64,000 nt of DNA from Aculops lycopersici (Eukaryota > Arthropoda > Arachnida > Trombidiformes > Eriophyidae): contig WNKI01000001.1 in the NCBI GenBank assembly GCA_015350385.1, positions 12,025,329 through 12,089,328 on the forward strand. Reading direction: 5' to 3'. The number at the start of each line of letters is the position of its first letter. The first letter of the stretch is position 1. Positions 29,959-41,062 of this stretch are shown piece by piece. Made by a program: the position numbers and the translations under genes. The notes under the pieces were generated by a model, which worked only from the letters and a program-made list of their open reading frames with translations, was not told the origin of the DNA and searched no databases.

Positions 29959-30051
29959 CGACGATGATGAGTTTGAATTCCCATTTCCATGATCATTTGC
30001 CGGCCGCTGTCCTGTCGCGGATCTCAGGTCAATAGTCGTCCTGTGGGCCAC

Positions 30052-31671
30052 TACTACTTAGCGGCGGGCGGCGCGAGGCGCGAGAGATAAGCGAAGGTTT
30101 GGAGTTGGGTTAGTAGTTTAAGTTGGAGTAACAAGGAGTGTGGTTAGCATCTGAGTTTTACTTTGCTTTCCTTTGTATGGAAAACCATGCGTTTGTTGGA
30201 GGTGGTGGTGACAAACCATCAGATAGAAGACGTCTCTGTTTTCCTCCTCTCTCGCTTTTGCTTTGGCGACCGGAAGCTCACACCTGCGGCTGACACGAGC
30301 CGCGGCGGAGCGCGCAGAGGCGAACAATAGACTCGACTCGTGGCCCAACAGTAGAGGCGGCAGATAGAACCATCGAGTTGGCGGCGATTGTTCGGCGCTC
30401 AATTAAAATGAATTATAGTTTGCGGTCTTTCCTAGCAGTCGGTCGGTGGGGGGGGGGGGCGAAACTTGATAGCGACTGCGCGCAACCTAATACAATAATG
30501 GATCTCGCTCGATGAATTGTTTCATTGCAGGCGAGAAGTAGGCAAAGCAAACAGCTTCCTCTCTCTCTTTCCTCTTAAACAACTTTATTTGGTACAAGAG
30601 AGTTTTCTTCTTTTGATTTGGGTGCACGAGGAAAGCGGAGAAAGAAGAGAGGGAGAGGGAAAGTATAAGCAATCAGCAAGATTGCATAGCGACTCTCGAT
30701 CTTTGGTGCGCCATGACGTAACCGTCAGCCGACGGCCACTTGAAGTTGTTGCGGCGAGAGAGCCTTTGAGACGACCAATCGTTTAAGAGAGATTCCCCTA
30801 AAAGAGTAGAGCGACCACCAACAAACTGCACCTAAATACCCCAAACAGTGAGCTTTTGCTCCACTAAACTTGGCCAACATTTTAGTTTTGTGCCCGGGAA
30901 AGAGGGAAAGCAAAACACTTGACTCGTGTATCGAGTCAGCAGCTAAAATGGAGCAGGAGGGGGGAATCATGGGTTTTTCAAGATTTCCTCGTTTTTGGTG
31001 GCAAGAATCATCGCCAGCTCCTCTAGAAACGGGAAACTGCGGCACTCGACTTGCCACTCAACTCAAGCAACCGGAAGTCACTAGAGCAGCACTAGAGACG
31101 ACAAGACGGGGGACAGGAGAGAAGTCGTTTGGATGGGGTTCGTAGGCAGAGACAAGCGAAGCGAGTTGTTGGCCAACTTGTTCCTTGTTGCTCAAACGAC
31201 GCTTCTTTTGGTTTGTATATTTGAAAGTCACTATTTTGCGCGCCATAATAATTCATTCGCAATCATAATGACAAGCGCGCGCTTTGCCTTGAGAGGCGAA
31301 ATGCATTCGCCTCGTTCACTACAACATACAGCAACAACAAGCAGCGGGCCTCCATTTGGTGGCCATCCATTTGGTTGCGCAACTGGAGTAAAAGCGGTGC
31401 GAGAAATGAGCAGCGCGCTCTGGGCGGGCGGAAGTCGATTCAATTGAACCAGCGCCCAATGGGTTCGCTTCGGTTCCCAATTGAACTGTCAGCGGAGAGC
31501 GTCGTTTGTTGTCGTCGCAGTGGAGGTTGTTGGTGCCGCTGTTGTCGTCGGCGGTTGTCGTTGGTGTTGTTTGGCGTCCGGGGCGCCCGAGTTTCGTCCG
31601 CTTGGCTGAGCATCGAATGTCGGTCGGCGGACCGATTTGCTAGTCCGCGTTGGAGTTAAAGTTGGTGTTGA

Positions 31672-31723
<52 letters not shown>

Positions 31724-34153
31724 CATATTGTTGGTGCTAGGCTTTCGCTCATCCTCTTACACTCCCTCGGCTCGAGCGAATGAATGGAAGCAACCGGAAG
31801 AACTTTTTCGTGTCCATTTTTCCTGCTGAAAGTGGTAAGTTCTCCATGGTTTAAGTCAAGATACTAAAACTAGTCTACTAGTTTGCAGCCAAGGAGCTGA
31901 TAAGAAAGCAATCAGATGCTGCAATTAAGATCCCTTTTTCACTAGACGACGCTAGAGTCGTCGAGGAAACGAAAAAGAGTTTAGAATTCCATTGGGCACT
32001 TAAAAACTCAGTCCAACCACTTGATTGATCGCAACTCCTGGCTCATTGTGTTGGCGTGGCGATAGAAGCAAACTAAATTCGCATTAACGGAGTGGCTGCC
32101 GGTCAGTTGGAGGCGATGAATCAGGCGGCGCATCGATCAAGCGAGACTAGTGGGGTTAGCAACTTCCCACTGGTGGCCTTGTTGTTATGTCATCTCAGGA
32201 CGATGTCCATAACGATCACGAAGAGTCGCAAGATGACACTTTGAACGAGTAGCGGGAAGTCGGAGTTTTCGCCACTGCAACTGCCACTCCCACTCGGCCA
32301 ACCGGAAGTCGGCCAGCTGTGGGTGTGGTAGGAGAGAGTTGGCGAGATGGTCGCTATGCTCTCTTATGCAAAACAGAGAATCAATCATGAGTTGCTGGCG
32401 CTGCTCTGGCAGAAGCGGCACCATGAAGTGAGAGTGCTGCTCGTGGGGCCTTAGGGGCAGCCTCACAATGGGCCGCCCGGAAGTCGCAGGGTCGAGTGAA
32501 GCGGAACCGCCAGCGAGCGCGAGAGTGTCTCTGGGCTCGCTGGTCGTTGTTAGTAGCGTTGTCAATGGTGGTAGTGCTCGCATTCATTTCCAGTTACAGA
32601 TTCCCTCTTCCTCGTTCTCGTCCACAAAATCGTAAGCTAGTTGCAACGAGGAATAAAGTCGAGTGTCTCACTAAGGACCACAATTATGCTTGAAATGGTA
32701 ATGCCCAAAAGTTTAGTTGTGAGCGAAATGAGTATCAAAGTCTCAGGACTAACGCATTAGCGCTCCAGCACTCTAGTCTCGCCATCGGCGCCTTTGCAGT
32801 GGAAGTCGCGTCAGCGACTCGACTGTCGATTGTTTTGTCCGACCCGATCCAGTCCACTCAGCTCGCTGACCGGAAGCCAGTGGCCGACGTTGTTGTCATC
32901 GAGCCAACAACGACTTTTCTATAGCGACCACACTTGGCCGACGTCGATGGTTGCTCGCAGATTTGGAAGCAGATTAAGTCGCAACTGAGCATTGAGAGTT
33001 TGCGGAGCTCACTGTCGCTATGCGCCTCGCTACTCAACTGCAGCGACTCTAGCGACCGCGACAACAATCAGCGGAACCTGATTGATGTAACTGCAGGCGA
33101 CCAAGTCACCAACGAGAAAGGAAACGAGCCACCAGAACAAATGCGTTTCACTCTATTTTATTATCCATATCGTTTGCCGTCGACGCCGCCGCTACTGCTG
33201 CTGCTTTTGCTTGCAAAGTCACCGCAACTCCATTCACTCTCCGCTCACATCACTGCGTCAATTTGCTACCCATCGTCGTCGTTGTTGTCAGTGGCGTTTA
33301 TCGCTTCTTTCTTTCAGTTTGCCTGTCCGCATCTTACGCAACTAACAAGAGGAGAAAGGAGCAAGCGAAGTAACGTTAATGGAATTCGTAAATGCCGACG
33401 AGTCGATAGGTCGGCAGGCGAAACTTGCTGACAGTTTGGCGGCCACCGCGAAACGACGCAACTTTGCGAGTGGTACCATCACTGGACGGGACTAGACTGA
33501 ACTGAGGCAAAATACAAGCGCTAGTTAACCATGGACTAGATTCGTGGTTGTAGTTAGCGGCGTACTCCTAGCTCCAGTTTGTTCTGCTTAACAGCGAAGC
33601 AAACAGACGAGTTTATCTCCTCAATTGGTTATGTCGATAATGTATAATTGGGGCCCATAAAAGTCAATGGTTCAGCAAGAAATTTATTTCCATTTCAAAT
33701 TCAGCGCTCTCTTTCGGCTGCCGTGGTTATAGTTGTTGTTGATGTTGTTACAGTGCTTTAGAAGTTTGCAGAGAGACAACGAAGATTTCAACTTGCTTGT
33801 CGCCGAGAATGCGGAACTCGCAATTAAATTCAACTGACCACCAGGACGAAGAGCGACGGCAACGAACCGGAAATGATGACTGCAATCGAAACGTAACTAG
33901 AGCCCAGTCAACGGTATGAGATTACGTAACTGTCTCTTTCTCCTTTTAGAGCTTCCATTTTATCGGTGACCAGAAGCAACAACGACATCGACGACAAGCA
34001 CAACGAAATCATTGCCTCTGATGCGAAAGTAAAATCACTCAAAACAAAGCTAATCGGATACCAAGTGGACATTCACACATGCCAATCTAATTTTACTAGT
34101 TCAATCTAGAGACACGCCCCTCAAAGGAATAATAACCAGACTGATGCACTTAC
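30052..34153. other. Four-kilobase gene-free region, possibly a large intron
   Basis: No supported gene on either strand. It contains a run of twelve G (30448-30459), a GTT array (about 31667-31722), and repeated occurrences of ACCGGAAGT-type motifs (near 31070, 32301, 32480, 32868). Open frames at 32185-32583 (-) and 32934-33431 (+) have no domains, and the plus one lacks an ATG start. If the thrombospondin exon and the membrane-protein exon belong together, this is their intron, very large for this genome. Confidence 0.4.
31667..31722. repeat. GTT trinucleotide array
   Basis: About 18 uninterrupted GTT units on the plus strand within gene-free DNA. It would read as poly-Gln (CAA/AAC frames) on the minus strand but no flanking frame supports translation. 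Confidence 0.85.
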
Positions 34154-34811
34154 CTTTCGGTTGTTGCAGTTGACTTGGAAACACTTGGTGGTTATCATGT
34201 TGCTGCTTTATGGCTAACTGGTGCATCTGCTGCTTGTGAAGGATTCTCGTAGTTTTGTTGTGGCCTAGATTTTTAAGGTTTCGCAGGTTATTTGCTCCAC
34301 TTCCGGCGCTTAGCGACGTCAAATCGCCGCCAACACCACCGCCAAAGGTGCAGAGACCACCGACACAAGGTTGCTCCTCAATGGTCTTGCTGGCGTCCAC
34401 ATTTGCACAGGAATCGTCCTCGTCCTCCTCGTCGCCCTCGTCGGCGTAGTCGTCCTCATCGGCCTGTGCCAAGTCACTTGTGTTGGGTAACAAATTATCT
34501 CTTGTCGTCTCGGAGGCCGAAGACAATGCATTTCGCTTAACATTGAAGTTTGAGTTTGTCGTTAGTGCACTGGTCGCTTGTCCCGTTGCTAGAGTCTTGC
34601 CGTTTAACAATTGTAAATGAGTATTGATTTTGATCTTAGAGTCTTCGAATTTAGTTGAGTTTTGACCGGAAGTTGCCAATAAATCGTCGCAATTTTGCCT
34701 GTGTCTAGTCCTGATACAATTCTCAGAGCAAACACTCCAGTCGCCCCACTTTCTTCGCGTAGCTAGCACCTGGACTCTTGGCGGTCGCGCTGCTGGTTGC
34801 TGTTGCTGCAT
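34154..34811 (-). CDS. Thrombospondin type-1 repeat exon, incomplete gene
   Basis: An open frame with ATG at 34811 and a consensus GTAAGT donor (phase 1) after residue ~219. It encodes RRKWGDWSVCSENCIRTRHRQNC, the W-x-x-W-x-x-C-S-x-x-C core of a TSP1 repeat, followed by ~85 acidic and Ser/Asn-rich residues and then SCANVDASKTIEEQPCVGGLC, which supplies the last cysteines of the fold. So the repeat appears split by an insertion. TSP1 repeats are extracellular, yet no signal peptide is present, so an upstream exon is missing. The 3' partner may be the membrane-protein exon at 28.3-30.0 kb. The identity of the whole gene is unknown. Confidence 0.6.
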
Positions 34812-35223
34812 CTTCTATCTCTTTCCTTGGAGCTCTTAAACTGGATGTTACCTCTACATTTGAGCACCTGCTTTCACCAAACTCTCGTCTCTCCTCTGAA
34901 GTTCTTGTTTACATTCCTCGCTACTCGTCTTCTCTCAGTTTGCGAACAATCTCTTTGAGAGTAAAGGAGGGTTTAGTTTTTGAAAAGGCAAATCCTTAGC
35001 GATCCTTTCAAATGCTAAAATCAAGTGATCCACTGCACCTCTTCTAACCACAGAAGTGATCTCGTGTTCGCGGCTGGAAACCGTGATTGGCGCATGATCA
35101 TTGGGCCCCTGGGGTGGCGAGAGGAGGCCATAGCTCTCAGCGCGCCACTAGCAGTACAACCACCGGCTGGCCAACACTACGCAATCTCAATTGCAATCAC
35201 AACCACCACTCGGGCGCCCCCTC
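34812..35223. other. Spacer between the TSP1 exon and the PRA1-family gene
   Basis: No exon with a signal peptide could be found on the minus strand here. It holds the 3' UTR of the PRA1-family gene, presumably also the 5' UTR or an intron of the TSP1 gene. Confidence 0.35.
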
Positions 35224-35953
35224 TCATTCAGTGGTGAAAGCGCGTGGCTCAATGCCGAACATCTGCATCAGCTGGCCCACCGGCGTTCGGGCAAAGTAGT
35301 CGCCGCCCATGGAGCTGGAGTCGATTAAATGTTCGGAACTCCTGAGACTTGCATGCAAGAACCAGACGGGAAACGGAGCTATGGCAGCTGCCACAAAGAA
35401 TAGTATAGTTTTAAGGGCGTGCCAGGTGATTAAAATCAGGACGATACCGGAAACTATGACGGCAGTGGGGTAGTTTTGCTTTATCTGTCTCGCTTGTGGG
35501 ATGTGTTCAAAGAAGAATAGTGCAGCCACGATGATACAAACTGCACTTATGACTCCGGTAATTAGAGTTTTCATCGAGAGGATCCTATCGTTTGGATTGG
35601 ATTGATGTAAAGGTTAGTATACTGAATCAGTTTAAAACAATTAATCATGCGGTACAACCTAGAAGTTATACTTACATAAGCAGGGCAAAAATCATCGAGT
35701 TTAAGATCAAGTAGTTGGTCTGGAAGTACAGAAGGTTGGTTTTGATCCGTCTTGCCATCATCGAGAAGTTCTTGAAATTTGGTAGCCGCCACCGTTTCGG
35801 GTAGAGGATGAAGTCACCTAGCGATCGTGGCCTCGGAAAACTGAACCTGCTAATCTGGTTGGCTACAGTCTGAACAGTCGTCTGAACATTTTGGATACTG
35901 TTATTATTAGAACTATTGCGACCGTTACTCTGGCCCTGCAGTGAGTTGGACAT
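35224..35953 (-). CDS. ARL6IP5: PRA1 family protein, ARL6IP5/PRAF3-like (two exons)
   Basis: Exons 35676-35953 and 35224-35584 join over a 91-bp intron (GTAAGT...AG, phase 2) to make 212 residues. PRA1-family proteins are hairpin membrane proteins of the ER and Golgi; PRAF3/ARL6IP5 binds ARL6IP1, Rab1 and the glutamate transporter EAAC1. Conserved signatures: RPRSLGDFI, RWRLPNFKNFSMMARRIKTNLLYFQTNY (the PRA1 core of a basic stretch, Asn-Leu-x-Tyr-Phe-x-Thr-Asn-Tyr), four hydrophobic segments, then a polar tail starting HASLRSSEH. The N-terminal ~45 residues are Asn/Gln-rich. The splice restores FALLMILSM across the junction. PRAF2 is an equally possible name. Confidence 0.82.
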
Positions 35954-36169
35954 TGTTTCTAGAGATGGTTAGGGTTCGTATGTAATACAAATAGACGAGA
36001 GAATACCGACAAGAGGGATCAGTGAAATAAAGTAAATAAATAAAATGAACACGAAGGCAATAGGCGGCCGAGAATCAGACGATTCAACGAACAGAAATTA
36101 TAAAATAATTGCTACACAGGTAAAAAAAGAGTACACAGGTAATCGGGAAAAGGTTAAACTGGTGATGAT

Positions 36170-37426
36170 TTACTGAGGCCGACACTGAACTCCCGGGCCG
36201 CCTGGCATTCCCGAGAAGCCACTCTCTTCGTCATCCTCGTTGTAGGCCTCCGACCGGCCACCGCCGCCGCCACCACCTCGTCCTCGGCTACTGCCTCCAC
36301 GCGGATCAAAGTCAACCATTGTGACATCCTCAACATTGTCTCCCATCAACGGGAAGTCGACTATTGGCTTGGGCGGTAGCAGTTTCTCTAGCTGCTCCGC
36401 CGTAGCTGGATCCAATTTGTCTGGAAACTGCACTTCAATTTGAACTAACAGATTGCCCTTATCAAATGGGTTCCTATACAGAGGCATGCCCTCATTGGGA
36501 ATCGATTTGAAGGCATCGTGTTTGATAACCTCGCCAGGGTGTGATCGCAAGATTAGAGTCCTATCGTCCAAGGTTTTGATAGCGCGAGTAAAACCGCACA
36601 GGGCTTCGGTTAAGTTGAGTTCCAATTTTGTCAGTAGGTCATTGCGCTGGCATCGCTTAAATCTCTCATGTGGCCTCTCGTCGAGTACAATGATGATATC
36701 GCTGGGCAGATCAAGTCCTGGTTCCATGTCGCCCTCGTTGGCAAAGGTGATCTTTTGCCCGTCCTCCATTCCCTTGTCTATATGCACCTCAATGATCTTC
36801 TTCTCCTTGGCAATCTTTTTGCCATCGCAATTCTTGCACCGGTCTTTGGGTGGGATAAACTCGCCCTGGCCCATGCAATCGGGACAGTGGGATTCAATGC
36901 GCTGCACTATGGATGGGCCGACATGTTCCACTCTAACGCGGGTTCCCGTTCCCTTGCATCCCTGGCACTTTTGTGGCCCAATGCCTTGCGCCCTTGTTCC
37001 CCTACCCTCGCACTTGTCGCAGACAACCTTCTTTTGAATCGACAGCTTCCTAGTGGTTCCATTGTACAACTCTTCTAAAGTAACTTGCATCTGGTAAACT
37101 ATGTCCTTGCCCTTCTTAGGTCCACGCTCTCGCTGTCGACCGCCTCCGAAGAACATATCGAAGAGGTCCATTGGACTATGGTCGCCCATTCCCGAATGGC
37201 CACCCTGTTTGATCGCCTGCTCGCCCCCATGATCGTAGAGCTCGCGCTTCTCTGGATTGGATAAAACCTCATAGGCCTGGCTGATTGCTTTAAATCTCTC
37301 GCCCTCATTTGGATTCTTGTCTGGATGATACTTAAGCGCTAATTTTCGATACGATTTCTTTAGCTCCTCCTCGCTGCAATTTGGGCTAACGCCCAGGATG
37401 TCGTAATAGCCGGTCTCTTTGACCAT
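36170..37426 (-). CDS. DNAJA: DnaJ homolog subfamily A (type I Hsp40), farnesylation motif
   Basis: The product is 418 residues. A cytosolic Hsp70 co-chaperone that stimulates ATP hydrolysis by Hsc70 and delivers clients. In order: J domain 1-70 with the HPD motif (LKYHPDKNP), Gly/Phe region with FDMFFGGG, four CxxC-type zinc motifs (CDKCEGRG, CQGCKGTG, CPDCMGQG, CKNCDG; ~135-205), two beta-sandwich substrate domains (EVHIDKGMEDGQKITF, DDRTLILRSHPGEVI), dimer region, a Gly-rich insert, and the C-terminus VQCRPQ, ending in a CaaX box (CRPQ) that would be farnesylated. The match is to DNAJA1/DNAJA2; I cannot choose between them. Intronless, divergent from otubain. Confidence 0.92.
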   Translation of the reverse strand: MVKETGYYDILGVSPNCSEEELKKSYRKLALKYHPDKNPNEGERFKAISQAYEVLSNPEKRELYDHGGEQAIKQGGHSGMGDHSPMDLFDMFFGGGRQRERGPKKGKDIVYQMQVTLEELYNGTTRKLSIQKKVVCDKCEGRGTRAQGIGPQKCQGCKGTGTRVRVEHVGPSIVQRIESHCPDCMGQGEFIPPKDRCKNCDGKKIAKEKKIIEVHIDKGMEDGQKITFANEGDMEPGLDLPSDIIIVLDERPHERFKRCQRNDLLTKLELNLTEALCGFTRAIKTLDDRTLILRSHPGEVIKHDAFKSIPNEGMPLYRNPFDKGNLLVQIEVQFPDKLDPATAEQLEKLLPPKPIVDFPLMGDNVEDVTMVDFDPRGGSSRGRGGGGGGGRSEAYNEDDEESGFSGMPGGPGVQCRPQ

Positions 37427-39001
37427 GGCTGTGGATTTATGATTTGTGTTTTAGTTGCTGCCTAAATTGCAAAACTGATTGAGTTGAATTGAATAGTTTT
37501 TTCTAGTAAATCTGATTCTTGCTCCGATCAGTAATATGATATTAATTTGATTAGATCCCCTAAACCTAGAATTAGAATAATAGCTTGCTGGCCTAATAAT
37601 AGTCTCAAATAATACAATAAGCAGTAGTAGCAGTAGTTGTGGTGGTGATTAAGGTTGTGGTATAGAGATATGATTTGCTAATTTAGTGGTTCTCAATGAT
37701 AATAGAGAGAGAGAGAGAGATAGAGAGAGAGAGAGATAGACCAAAAGTGGTAATGGTGGTTGTGGATTTTGAAGAGCGACTCACATCAACACGCTGTTGT
37801 GTTAAACCTGGCGAGAGAGAGAGAGCGAGTGGGAGAGAGGGAATGTATTTCTCGATTGTCGCAGCACGTCGGCACGATGGCGGCAGCGACGGCTCTGAGG
37901 CTCATGCGTGCATGAGCAATCGAGAGACAATGCGGAGCTCCAACTGCGGCTGCTGTTGCGAAAATAAGTCTGCTGCTCTCTCGATGGATAACGTAGAAAA
38001 ATAGAGAAGCGAGCGCAGAAGAAACTTTCTGGAAAATGCGTATCGCTGTCTGGACGCCCGCAAGCAGAGGCACTCACAGCGAGCGGAGCACGGTGCATTG
38101 AAGTGCAATGCAGACCGCGAGACGCCAACGCCAGACAAAGCAAAATCCCACTCAGCCGCAAGTGGAATATTGCAACGCAGCATTCCTCCTTACCTCTCTC
38201 CTCCTCCTGCCTGCCTGCACGCGAAACACATGTAGGATCCTGCAGTTTGTGGACTTGAAATTGCCTATGGACAAAACTGCAGCCATACGCTGCTGCCGTA
38301 ACTTTTCACCTAGATGGGAGGCGCAAAATTTGAACCACAAGCCGGCTACGTAATCAGGCGAAAGAATTCGCCATTCGTTTACCTAGATTTCTGGCTTCGC
38401 TAGCTATAAATTTGCAGCGAGCTCCATCACGTATTACGTCGTCGTCTTCGCGGTCGTCGTAGCCTTCGGGCAACCGCAGCAAGCAACAGAGTGAACACAA
38501 ACATAGACGGACAGTCAGACAGGGGGTGGCTCTGCGTCTTGATACTGTAGTCGGCTAGCTTCAAAGTTGCACACTCACCTGGGCGATTTCGGTGGATTTG
38601 AGAACAAAAGGACCACAAGTGCAGGTGAGCAGATACAAGAATAGTCCAAGTTGCACCACTAACGCAAGTTGTCATCGTCGTCATTCTTCTCAACCCACCG
38701 GTCCAATCTCAAATTGACAAGACGATAAAGTGGCAACCATTGACACAATCATATCTGAGCTCAAAGGTGCGAGACCTACTGTCCGGCCAGAAACCCAGAA
38801 GTGCCCCAAGCGACGTAAATAAGCTAGATCAAGACTGAGAATCGTTCAAAGCGCTCTTCATTTACACAAAGAACACCCTGAGTTACCGACTCACGATCGG
38901 ACAGCAAAAAACTCTAATAAAAATATAGTGATACTTGATAACTCGACAACCAAGCAACATAGCACCTCAATTTTAGGGAAAGTAACTGAAACTAGATCAA
39001 G
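37427..39001. promoter_or_regulatory. Divergent region between DNAJA and otubain
   Basis: About 1.6 kb. It carries a GA microsatellite (37703-37738), a GTT/GGT-rich tract near 37630-37680, and several overlapping Ser/Arg-type frames without domains. No heat-shock element (nGAAn repeats in alternate orientation) was convincing. No gene is supported; it should contain both promoters. Confidence 0.4.
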
Positions 39002-39829
39002 ATGGACCAGCCAGAAATCGATGTTGAGGCTATTAAGCAACAAGAGCGACTCATTGAGAAAGAGATAGCCGAGAAGATTCCATTTGTTAGCGAGAAGATC
39101 TCAGTACAAGAGCTCAAGACAGACTATCAGGAGGACGATGACATTTACCAGAACAAGATAAAGAATCTGGAGCGTGATTACGAGCACCTTAGAAGGACTC
39201 GACCGGATGGCAACTGCTTCTTCCGTGCCTTTGGCTTCGCTTATTTCGAGTCACTGATAGGCGAGGAGAATGCCGGTGAGCTGGATAAGTTTATTAAGTT
39301 TACTCGAAAAAGCAAAGATGATCTGATAAAATTAGGCCTACCTGCCGTGACCATAGAGGATTTCTTTGAGATCTTTCTGGAGGTTTTAATCCACATCAAA
39401 GAGGGAAAAATCAAAAACTCAGCCGACCTATTGGACAGATTCTGCGACCACACGACCTCAGACTACATAGTTGTTTACTTCCGTCTTATTACAAGTGGTT
39501 ATTTGCAACAAAATGCTGATACCTTCGCTAACTTTATCGTCGGTGCCGCAAGTATAGTTGACTTTTGCAAAACTGAAGTGGAGCCCATGTATAGGGAGAG
39601 TGATCATATCCACGTTGTTGCAATCACCTCAGCTTTGGAGGTTTGTGCCAGAATAGTCTACATGGATAGAGGCAGCGGAACCTCAGCCACCGAAGGCGGT
39701 GGTGCCGGTGCAGTTTCAGTAAATGCCCACGATTTTCCAGATCAAGACCCTCCAGCGAAACCACGAATACATCTTCTCTACAGACCGGGACACTACGACG
39801 TTCTCTATCCCAGAAGTGAACAGGTTTAG
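39002..39829 (+). CDS. OTUB1: Otubain, K48-specific deubiquitinase (OTUB1/2-like)
   Basis: The product is 275 residues, very close to human OTUB1 (271). OTU-family cysteine protease that cleaves Lys48-linked ubiquitin chains; OTUB1 also inhibits E2 enzymes such as UBC13 without catalysis. Catalytic residues are visible: Asp and Cys in RPDGNCFFRAFGFAY (Cys at ~66) and His in LLYRPGHYDVLYPR (~265). The N-terminal acidic/coiled segment (VEAIKQQERLIEKEIAEK), which in OTUB1 contacts the E2 and ubiquitin, is present, favouring OTUB1 over OTUB2. A Gly-rich insertion (GGGAGAV) follows YMDRGS. Single exon. Convergent with SPT2, only 81 bp between stops. Confidence 0.93.
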   Translation: MDQPEIDVEAIKQQERLIEKEIAEKIPFVSEKISVQELKTDYQEDDDIYQNKIKNLERDYEHLRRTRPDGNCFFRAFGFAYFESLIGEENAGELDKFIKFTRKSKDDLIKLGLPAVTIEDFFEIFLEVLIHIKEGKIKNSADLLDRFCDHTTSDYIVVYFRLITSGYLQQNADTFANFIVGAASIVDFCKTEVEPMYRESDHIHVVAITSALEVCARIVYMDRGSGTSATEGGGAGAVSVNAHDFPDQDPPAKPRIHLLYRPGHYDVLYPRSEQV

Positions 39830-39910
39830 TAGCCCAATAGTGAAAAAATTAAAAGATGCACGACTCACATGAACATATTCGACATTGAAATTTATCATGG
39901 TCATCACTCA

Positions 39911-41062
39911 CTAAGCCTTTCCTTCTTTTCGCATTTTCTTTAGCCGCTTCCTCTCCTCCTCTTCGCGCTGGGCTCTAGCGTCCTCGGCTGCTGCCAGCCG
40001 GCTGGCTCGACGCTCCTCGCGCTCGAGATCCTCAAAGGTATTTACATTTCCTATTGCTCGATATTGCCGATCGAGTTCCTCCTCGCGACGATCACAGCGT
40101 CTCTTATCATAACGGAACACAGATTTGATTGTCTTGCTGAGCTCGGCCTGAACATCCTCGTCCTCATCATCCACCACAAAGTCATCTTGCTCGTACTCGT
40201 CCTCGTAGTCATCCTCCTCCTCGTCATCGTAGTCATCATAACCACCGTACCTAGATTGCGGGCCGCGATAACGATCAATATCATATCTAGAGGGCGGAGC
40301 TTGATGGTACATTGGGCGTCCACGTGGTGGGTAAGGTTGAGGCCGCATACGCGTATCTTTAAAGGATGTTTGTGGTCTCATGGGTACCTTGTGGTTGTCG
40401 CTTGATGATGCTATTGGTCTTTGTGAGGGCAGTGGGCGACTAGATTGATTCGCATTTGCTTGGACACGTGCCGCCGCTAGTCTTCTTATAAACTCTTCTT
40501 TTTCTTTGAGAGAAAGACTTGGCGCTGGCAAGGGTTGTTTTGGCTTGTTTCTGCTTAAGTTATCTACATTATCATCTCTTGGATATGCTCTAGATGGCAC
40601 AGTAACTGGTGCCACTGAGCCTGCAACCCGTTCAATGGGTTTCCTCCTAGCGATAGGCTGAGCCTTTGGCGCTGGTGGAGGTGGTGGTGTCTTTTCACGT
40701 CTAATTTCATTGTTGTTCTGCTTAGCTAGCCTCATAAGTTCCTCAAAATCGGTAACAATCGGCTTTGGCTTTGGTTTGGGTGGAGCAAATCCATTGTTAG
40801 AGGCAGAAGTATTTCGAGCTGTCTTATTCCCACCATTTTGCTGCTTATGAGACTTCTGCGATACTTCAGGTTCCTTTTCTCTCTCCTCTTTGCTTCTCTC
40901 TATCTGTTTGAGCACAATCTTGGCCTTTCGATCGCCCTGATTGGCACGATGCTCGAGGGTAGACAACTTCTCTTGAACCTTTCGCTCATTTTCCTCCTGT
41001 TTTTTGCGCTCTTGTTGCTCTTTAAATCTTCTTATTGCATCCAATGAAGGTCCTTTGTTCAT
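39911..41062 (-). CDS. SPTY2D1: SPT2 chromatin protein (SPTY2D1-like histone chaperone)
   Basis: The product is 383 residues; shorter than the ~685-residue vertebrate protein. SPT2 is a DNA- and H3-H4-binding chaperone linked to Pol I and Pol II transcription. Seen: a basic coiled-coil N-terminus starting with LDAIRRFKEQQERKKQEE, a middle rich in Pro, Arg and Ser with a PPPPPAPK run, an acidic Asp/Glu/Tyr block (~285-320), then the conserved C-terminal SPT2 domain: SKTIKSVFRYDKRRCDRREEEL, then MEDLEREERRASRLAAAED-like (here FEDLEREERRASRLAAAED) and a Lys/Arg-rich end. The SPT2 C-terminal H3-H4-binding segment is well preserved. Intronless, divergent from the PCGF gene. Confidence 0.87.
   Translation of the reverse strand: MNKGPSLDAIRRFKEQQERKKQEENERKVQEKLSTLEHRANQGDRKAKIVLKQIERSKEEREKEPEVSQKSHKQQNGGNKTARNTSASNNGFAPPKPKPKPIVTDFEELMRLAKQNNNEIRREKTPPPPPAPKAQPIARRKPIERVAGSVAPVTVPSRAYPRDDNVDNLSRNKPKQPLPAPSLSLKEKEEFIRRLAAARVQANANQSSRPLPSQRPIASSSDNHKVPMRPQTSFKDTRMRPQPYPPRGRPMYHQAPPSRYDIDRYRGPQSRYGGYDDYDDEEEDDYEDEYEQDDFVVDDEDEDVQAELSKTIKSVFRYDKRRCDRREEELDRQYRAIGNVNTFEDLEREERRASRLAAAEDARAQREEEERKRLKKMRKEGKA

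Noticed and set aside
32934..33431. 165-codon plus-strand frame
   Set aside because: It starts at a non-ATG codon and has no recognisable feature apart from a Leu run from a repeat.
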